The notes under the pieces: model-generated
What the model saw: the letters and a program-made list of their open reading frames with translations, nothing else
Database searches by the model: none
Told to the model about the DNA's origin: nothing
Made by a program: the position numbers and the translations under genes
Part shown: positions 59,792 through 64,000 of the stretch, one piece after another
Layout: each line of letters begins with the position of its first letter
Position numbering within the stretch: position 1 is the first letter of the stretch
Assembly: GCA_964420125.1 (NCBI GenBank)
Contig: CAYQQQ010000004.1
Coordinates: forward strand, 124,001 to 188,000
Direction: 5' to 3'
DNA: 64,000 nt
From: CAYQQQ01 sp964420125
GTDB lineage: Bacteria > Actinomycetota > Acidimicrobiia > Acidimicrobiales > Microtrichaceae

Positions 59792-60064
59792 TCAGTCGAC
59801 GAACTCGACGTCGATGTCGACGCCGTCGCGTGCCGCTGCTGCTCGGGTCACGGTGCGGATCGCGCTCGCCATCCTGCCCCGCTTCCCGATCACCCGGCCC
59901 ATGTCGCCGTCGGCGACGGTGACGTTGAGCTGCAGGCGGTCACCCCGATCCTCGATCGACACCCGCACGCCCTCCGGGTGCTCCACCAGGGAGCGGGTGA
60001 CGTGCTCGAGCACCGCCACGGCACGGTGAGCCTCCGGGTCACCCCCGGGGGCGTCCTCGCTCAC
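59792..60064 (-). CDS. khpA: KH-domain RNA-binding protein (KhpA type)
   Basis: 90 residues; single KH domain with GRVIGKRGRMASAIR (GxxG loop) and a 35-residue acidic N-terminus. The gene always sits between rpsP and rimM in actinobacteria and Firmicutes. GTG 60064 overlaps the rpsP stop (GTGA). Confidence 0.92.
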   Translation of the reverse strand: MSEDAPGGDPEAHRAVAVLEHVTRSLVEHPEGVRVSIEDRGDRLQLNVTVADGDMGRVIGKRGRMASAIRTVTRAAAARDGVDIDVEFVD

Positions 60065-60333
60065 TTCGCGGCCTTGCCGGCCTGGAACTCGTCCCAGGCT
60101 CCGGAGATCTGCAGCAGCTTCTGCACACGCTCGGTGGGCAGGGCGCCCTTGCGGAGCCAGGCCAGGGCCTTGTCGTTGTCGACGGTGACCGCGGACGGCT
60201 CCCGTCGCGGGTCGTAGGTGCCGACCACCTCGATGAACCGTCCGTCGCGCGGCGAACGGGCGTCGGCGGCGACGATGCGGTAGGTCGGTTGCTTCTTCTT
60301 TCCCACGCGCGTGAGGCGAAGTCGTACTGCCAC
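60061..60333 (-). CDS. rpsP: 30S ribosomal protein S16
   Basis: 90 residues, GTG start. AVRLRLTRVGKKKQPTYRIV and SPRDGRFIEVVGTYDPR are the family signature. Heads rpsP-khpA-rimM-trmD; the 136 nt to ffh contain two interleaved hairpins and probably the promoter. Confidence 0.98.
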   Translation of the reverse strand: MAVRLRLTRVGKKKQPTYRIVAADARSPRDGRFIEVVGTYDPRREPSAVTVDNDKALAWLRKGALPTERVQKLLQISGAWDEFQAGKAAK

Positions 60334-60424
60334 GGTGATGTGTCTTCCTTAGCGATCAGGGGTCGGAGGGCGCTGCCGGGTCGGACGGTTCACGCCGCAC
60401 CCCGCCCCGGAGCGGACGGCACCA

Positions 60425-60463
60425 GGGCGACCTCCCATGATGGTCGCCCCGACCCGTCGGGGC
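60425..60463 (-). terminator. overlapping hairpins after ffh
   Basis: GCCCCGA/TCGGGGC (60446-60463) and GGGCGACC/GGTCGCCC (60425-60449) share four bases, so they compete. No U-run. Just after the ffh stop on the minus strand. Confidence 0.5.
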
Positions 60464-60469
60464 AACTCC

Positions 60470-61960
60470 TCACCCTCCGAGGCCAGGGAAACCGGCGCCA
60501 CCGGGGCTGTCGCCGCGCAGCGGACCGGGCAGCTGCGACTCCATCTCCTCGAGGCTCGGCAGCTGGAACGCCGCCTTGTTGACCTTTGCCGGACCCTTGG
60601 CGGTGACCCTGCCGCCCTTGCGGCCCTTCTTCGACTTGCGGCCCTTGCGCTTGGGGGCCTTGCCCATCTGCTGCATCATCTGGCGCATCTGGCGGAACTG
60701 GGCCACCAGCTGGGACACGTCCCCCTGAGAGGTACCGGAGCCCTTGGCGATCCTGGCACGACGGCTGCCGTCGATGACGTCGGGATCGATCCGCTCCTGC
60801 GGCGTCATGGAGTGGATGATGCCCTCGATGCGGGCGATGTGGCTGTCCTCGATCTGGACGTCGCGGATCTCCTTGGGGATGCCGGGCATCATGCTCATCA
60901 GGCCCGACAAGGGGCCCATCTTCTTGATCGCCTGCATCTGCTCCAGGAAGTCGTCGAGCGTGAAGGTGCCCTCCAGCAACCTCGCCGCCGCAGCCTCCGC
61001 CTGGTCGACCTCGAAGGCTTCCTCCGCCTTCTCGATGAGCGTCGCGAGATCCCCCTCGCCCAGGATCCGACCTGCCAGGCGGTCGGGATGGAAGAGGTCG
61101 AAGTCATCGAGCTTCTCACCGGTGGAGGCGAAGGCGATGGGGCGGCCGACCACCTCCTTCACCGACAGCGCGGCACCACCTCGGGCATCGCCGTCCAGCT
61201 TGGTCAGGATCACCCCGTCGAGCTCGAGGGTCTCGTGGAAGGACTCCGCCACGCCCACGGCGTCCTGTCCGGTCATCGCGTCGATCACCAGGAATGTGTG
61301 GTCGGGTTGCAGCTCGTCGGAGATGCGCCGGACCTGCTCCATCATGTCGGCGTCGATGGCCAGTCGACCCGCGGTGTCGCAGATGAGCACGTCGCGGCCG
61401 AGCCGTCGAGCCTCCTCCCGAGCAGCTCGGGCCACCGCCACCGGGTCCCCTTGACCCGAGGCCACCACGTCGTCGGGCGCCGAGTACACGGGCACGTCGA
61501 TCTGAGCTCCCAGCGTGCGGAGCTGTTGCACCGCTGCGGGGCGCTGGAGGTCGGTGCCCACGAGGATCGGATTGCGGCCCTGCCCTCGGAACCACCGGGC
61601 GAGCTTGGCCGAGTTGGTCGTCTTGCCAGATCCCTGCAGGCCCGCCATCAGCACGACGGTGGGTGGCTTCGACGCATAGGTGACGCGCAGCGTCTCACCG
61701 CCCAGGGTGGTCGTGAGCTCCTCCAGCACGATCTTCTTGACCTGCAGCGCCGGATTGAGCGCCTGGGACAGGTCCGTGCCGACGGCACGCTCGCGGATGC
61801 GCGCCAGCAGGTGCTTCACCACCGTGAGGTTGACGTCGGCCTCGAGGAGGGCGAGTCGGATCTCGCGCAGCACCTCGTCGACGTCGGCCTCCGAGAGGCG
61901 GCCCTTCCCCCGCAGTCGACTGAAGATCCCCTCGAAGCGGTCGGTGAGTGACTCGAACAT
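60470..61960 (-). CDS. ffh: signal recognition particle protein Ffh
   Basis: 496 residues. SRP GTPase for cotranslational membrane targeting. N domain 1-85, G domain with LMAGLQGSGKTTNSAKLARW (P-loop), DTAGRLAID, LTKLDGDARGGAALS; M domain from about 300, with Met-rich QMRQMMQQMG and a basic stretch KRKGRKSKKGRKGG. The tail ends in Gly/Pro. Divergent from the DsbA-family gene. Confidence 0.98.
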   Translation of the reverse strand: MFESLTDRFEGIFSRLRGKGRLSEADVDEVLREIRLALLEADVNLTVVKHLLARIRERAVGTDLSQALNPALQVKKIVLEELTTTLGGETLRVTYASKPPTVVLMAGLQGSGKTTNSAKLARWFRGQGRNPILVGTDLQRPAAVQQLRTLGAQIDVPVYSAPDDVVASGQGDPVAVARAAREEARRLGRDVLICDTAGRLAIDADMMEQVRRISDELQPDHTFLVIDAMTGQDAVGVAESFHETLELDGVILTKLDGDARGGAALSVKEVVGRPIAFASTGEKLDDFDLFHPDRLAGRILGEGDLATLIEKAEEAFEVDQAEAAAARLLEGTFTLDDFLEQMQAIKKMGPLSGLMSMMPGIPKEIRDVQIEDSHIARIEGIIHSMTPQERIDPDVIDGSRRARIAKGSGTSQGDVSQLVAQFRQMRQMMQQMGKAPKRKGRKSKKGRKGGRVTAKGPAKVNKAAFQLPSLEEMESQLPGPLRGDSPGGAGFPGLGG

Positions 61961-62061
61961 CGAGTGATCACGCTACAAGGCCCGGCGAGCCTCCCCACAG
62001 CCGGGCCGAGGTCGACGATCCCTCCCGCTCAGCGGGCCCTGCGGGGTGCTTGACTTGGGAG

Positions 62062-62700
62062 ATGCTGCTGGATGTGTGGTCGGACGTGATCTGTCCCTGG
62101 TGCTGGCTGGGCCACGTCCGCCTCCGCGACGCGCTGGAGGTCCTGGACGGTCCAGCGGAGGTGCAGCTGCGCTACCGGGCGTTCCAGCTCGATCCACGAG
62201 CCACCAGCACACCCGGTGACCTGCGCTCCGCCATCGAAGCCAAGTACGGCCCCGGTGCCTTCGATGGCATGGCCCAGCGCCTCGAAGAGCTCGGCGATGC
62301 CGCCGGCATCGAGTACCGCTTCGATCGCGTCCTGCGGGTCAGCTCCTTCGACGCCCATCGCCTGGTCCAGGCAGCCCAGCAAGATCGTCCGGGGACGGCC
62401 GGCGCTCTCCTGGAGCGCCTCTACCGCGCCTACTTCCACGACGGTGCCAACATCGCCGAGGCCGACACCCTGCGCAGCACGGCAGCCGACGTAGGCCTCG
62501 ACACCGAGTGGGCGAGCGAGGTCCTCGGGTCCGATCGAGCGGTGGACGCAGTGCGGGAGGACCAGGCCGAGGCCTTGGAGCTCGCCATCACCGGCGTGCC
62601 GGCAGTGGCCTACCAGGGGGCCGTGCTCATCCCCGGCGCCCAGGAGGTGGACACGATGGTCCGGGTGCTGTCGCGGCTGCGCTCCCGGATCGGGGACTGA
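62062..62700 (+). CDS. DsbA/FrnE-family oxidoreductase
   Basis: 212 residues from ATG 62062. VWSDVICPWCWLGHVRLRDA carries the CPWC redox motif of the FrnE branch; GVPAVAYQGAVLIPGAQ holds the cis-Pro. No signal peptide, so cytoplasmic like other FrnE-type proteins; related to 2-hydroxychromene-2-carboxylate isomerase. A GGGAG abuts the ATG too closely for a good SD, so the exact start is uncertain. Confidence 0.9.
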   Translation: MLLDVWSDVICPWCWLGHVRLRDALEVLDGPAEVQLRYRAFQLDPRATSTPGDLRSAIEAKYGPGAFDGMAQRLEELGDAAGIEYRFDRVLRVSSFDAHRLVQAAQQDRPGTAGALLERLYRAYFHDGANIAEADTLRSTAADVGLDTEWASEVLGSDRAVDAVREDQAEALELAITGVPAVAYQGAVLIPGAQEVDTMVRVLSRLRSRIGD

Positions 62701-62758
62701 ACCGCCGGTCGCTCGACGAACGGTCAAGTCGCCACACGGGTCCTCCGATGCCACGGAG

Positions 62759-63649
62759 GTGATCACGACGCACCTGCGCGCCGACCCGTCGCCGACGCCG
62801 TCGGATCACGACGTCGACGGCTGGTACCCGGATCCCTGCGATCCGACGGGTGCACGAGAACGTCGCTGGGACGGTGTCGCCTGGACACCCTTCACCCACA
62901 CGACCTCTGCAGGGAACGCGCCCCGGGAGCCGTGGCATCGCCGGCCGTTGGCGTTCATTGGCCACCGCTGGTTCCACTGGCTGCTGGCGAGCGCCGCCTG
63001 CTCGGTCGCAGCGTGGGTGATCTACGAGAGGGCGCACGGCGTCCCGAGAGGCCTCGAGGAGGTGGTCGGCTACGTGGTCGTAGCGATCGCGGTCGTCGCC
63101 GGCGCCGTCGCTGCAGTGGCGTTCGCGAGCCGACTGAACGCTCGTCTCGAGCTCCGCCAGGTGGTCGGGACACGGACCATCGCCCTGGTGTGCGCAGTCA
63201 GCCTCCCGGCGGTGGTGGCCATCAGCCTGCTCGAGAAGCCGTTCCCTGCTCGGCTCTCCAACACGGTGGCGGGCCCGATCGAAGAGCTCGCGAAGCTGTC
63301 GGTCCCCATGGCGATGTACCTCCTCTGGCCGCGCTGCCGCGAGCCCCTCGTCGGCCTCTCGCTCGTGCTGGCCTCGGCCGGGACCTTCGGCGTGTACGAG
63401 GTGGCTGACTACACCTACGCGATGCCCGCAGATACGACTGCCGCGATGACCCTGGCGCTACGGCCGCTGTGGGACGCCCCGGTCCACATGGTGCTGACCG
63501 GGACCATCGCCGCGGTCCTCTGGAGGAGGTGGCACGTCCACGGCGGGTTCGTCGTCGATCTCCCGGTCGTGGTGACCGTGGTGGGAGTGATGGCGCTGCA
63601 CTCCGCCATCGACTGGAGGACGGCCTCCGCGGATCGCTCAGCCTCCTGA
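62759..63649 (+). CDS. PrsW-like membrane protein with N-terminal DUF2510, probably frameshifted near the end
   Basis: 296 residues from GTG 62759. Residues about 20-45 (GWYPDPCDPTGARERRWDG) are a DUF2510 module; then seven or so helices with GPIEELAKLSVPM (EExxK), TFGVYEVADYTYA and PVHMVLTGTIAA, the motifs of PrsW/M82 glutamic-type proteases and their CPBP relatives. The frame ends soon after ALHSAID, but the next frame continues as DGLRGSLSLLSVALLLLAYL, a final helix, to 63843. A one-base loss at GGAGG near 63618 would explain it. Confidence 0.78.
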   Translation: MITTHLRADPSPTPSDHDVDGWYPDPCDPTGARERRWDGVAWTPFTHTTSAGNAPREPWHRRPLAFIGHRWFHWLLASAACSVAAWVIYERAHGVPRGLEEVVGYVVVAIAVVAGAVAAVAFASRLNARLELRQVVGTRTIALVCAVSLPAVVAISLLEKPFPARLSNTVAGPIEELAKLSVPMAMYLLWPRCREPLVGLSLVLASAGTFGVYEVADYTYAMPADTTAAMTLALRPLWDAPVHMVLTGTIAAVLWRRWHVHGGFVVDLPVVVTVVGVMALHSAIDWRTASADRSAS

Positions 63650-63843
63650 GCGTGGCCTTGCTGCTCCTCGCCTACCTGTGGTTCAAGATGGTCGCCCGCC
63701 AGCTCGTGCCGCCCGACGCCGTGGCGACGAACCCGCCGTGGTGGCGGCCGTGGCGGCTGCCCACCGCGATCGGCGAACCTCAGGGCAGCACCCGCACCAG
63801 CGATCCCGCGCCGAGCGTGCCGGGACGCACCACGGCGGCGTAG
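63619..63843 (+). pseudogene. out-of-frame C-terminal helix of the PrsW-like gene
   Basis: Continues the PrsW-like protein in another frame: DGLRGSLSLLSVALLLLAYL, then FKMVARQLVPPDAV and a Pro-rich tail. No start codon of its own with an SD. Either a genuine frameshift mutation, a sequencing error, or programmed; the first two are likelier. Confidence 0.5.
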
Positions 63844-64000
63844 GCCCTCGACCATCCCGGATAGCGGTCGTGGTCGATCCGGGAGAACGCTCGCCCCACG
63901 AACGACCCGGCGACGGCGTTGCAGGGCGGTACCCACGAGGTGAGCTCCAGGCAGACGGGATCCAGGGGGTCGCCCAGCACCAGCCGCATTCCCGGACGCA
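63780..64000 (-). CDS. MOSC-domain protein, C-terminal part (cut by window edge)
   Basis: 73 codons in the window. LGDPLDPVCLELTSWVPPCN holds the conserved Cys expected to carry sulfur in MOSC domains, followed by SRIDHDRYPGWSRAYAAVV and a G-rich strand (PGTLGAGSLVRVLP) at the end. MOSC proteins transfer sulfur or reduce N-hydroxylated substrates with molybdenum cofactor. The N-terminus is outside, so domain makeup is unknown. Confidence 0.75.
   Translation of the reverse strand, partial: RPGMRLVLGDPLDPVCLELTSWVPPCNAVAGSFVGRAFSRIDHDRYPGWSRAYAAVVRPGTLGAGSLVRVLP

Noticed and set aside
1..64000. CRISPR arrays, rRNA genes, complete insertion sequences
   Set aside because: Looked for and not seen; only the transposase fragment at 13045-13222 was found.

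Overview
The window is very GC-rich with almost uniformly G/C third codon positions. It carries a conserved actinobacterial block: rpsO-pnp-M16 protease, truB-ribF, rimP-nusA-infB-rbfA, dxr-rseP-ispG, rpsB-tsf-pyrH-frr-cdsA, a WhiG-type sigma factor with a xerC-like recombinase, dprA-comM, and ffh-rpsP-KH-rimM-trmD-rplS. A deazaflavin-dependent nitroreductase-family protein, a Streptomyces-type small zinc-finger 'ATP/GTP-binding' protein, and many start codons that sit just behind a -10-like hexamer (leaderless pattern) also fit Actinomycetota. My inference is a member of the class Acidimicrobiia or a relative; the sequence alone does not fix the genus.

Layout. 1-12.3 kb is accessory chromosome: a Kup potassium transporter (cut by the window edge), an acyl-CoA dehydrogenase and a GGDEF/degenerate-EAL protein on the minus strand; a glycosyltransferase/acyltransferase pair resembling the end of staphyloxanthin synthesis (CrtQ/CrtO-like); a flavin oxidase of the alkyl-DHAP-synthase family; a short-chain dehydrogenase; two secreted or anchored proteins; and a Ddn-family protein.

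12.36-17.10 kb is a small genomic island in a tRNA-Val gene. A 44-bp perfect direct repeat of the tRNA 3' half marks both ends. Inside are two truncated tyrosine recombinases and a transposase scrap, a frameshifted glyoxalase-like gene, a PIN-like protein of unknown function, a small protein with a Cys/His-rich N-terminus whose start lies in a perfect 12-bp hairpin, and a vapBC toxin-antitoxin pair. A broken second copy of the antitoxin lies just outside the right end.

17.3-26.4 kb holds an AlkZ-like winged-helix protein, a paralogue of the earlier short-chain dehydrogenase, an MmcQ/YjbR protein, a glycine-rich PKD lipoprotein, a J-domain membrane protein, an MFS exporter and serB.

26.4-61.96 kb is mostly one long minus-strand run of information-processing and isoprenoid/lipid genes, arranged as operons with 1-8 nt overlaps. 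The translation genes (infB, rbfA, rimP, rpsB, tsf, frr, rpsO, rpsP, rplS, trmD, rimM, ffh) form several transcription units. Candidate promoters and terminators are visible before rimP, rpsB, rplS and xerC. The rimP-nusA-infB leader has a promoter followed immediately by a terminator-like hairpin inside a second perfect inverted repeat, a plausible attenuator. Three plus-strand genes (TMEM175-like channel, a 36-residue membrane protein, the small zinc protein) and an enoyl-CoA hydratase are inserted between comM and yraN.

62.0-64.0 kb holds a DsbA/FrnE-family protein, a PrsW-like membrane protein with a probable C-terminal frameshift, and the end of a MOSC-domain gene.
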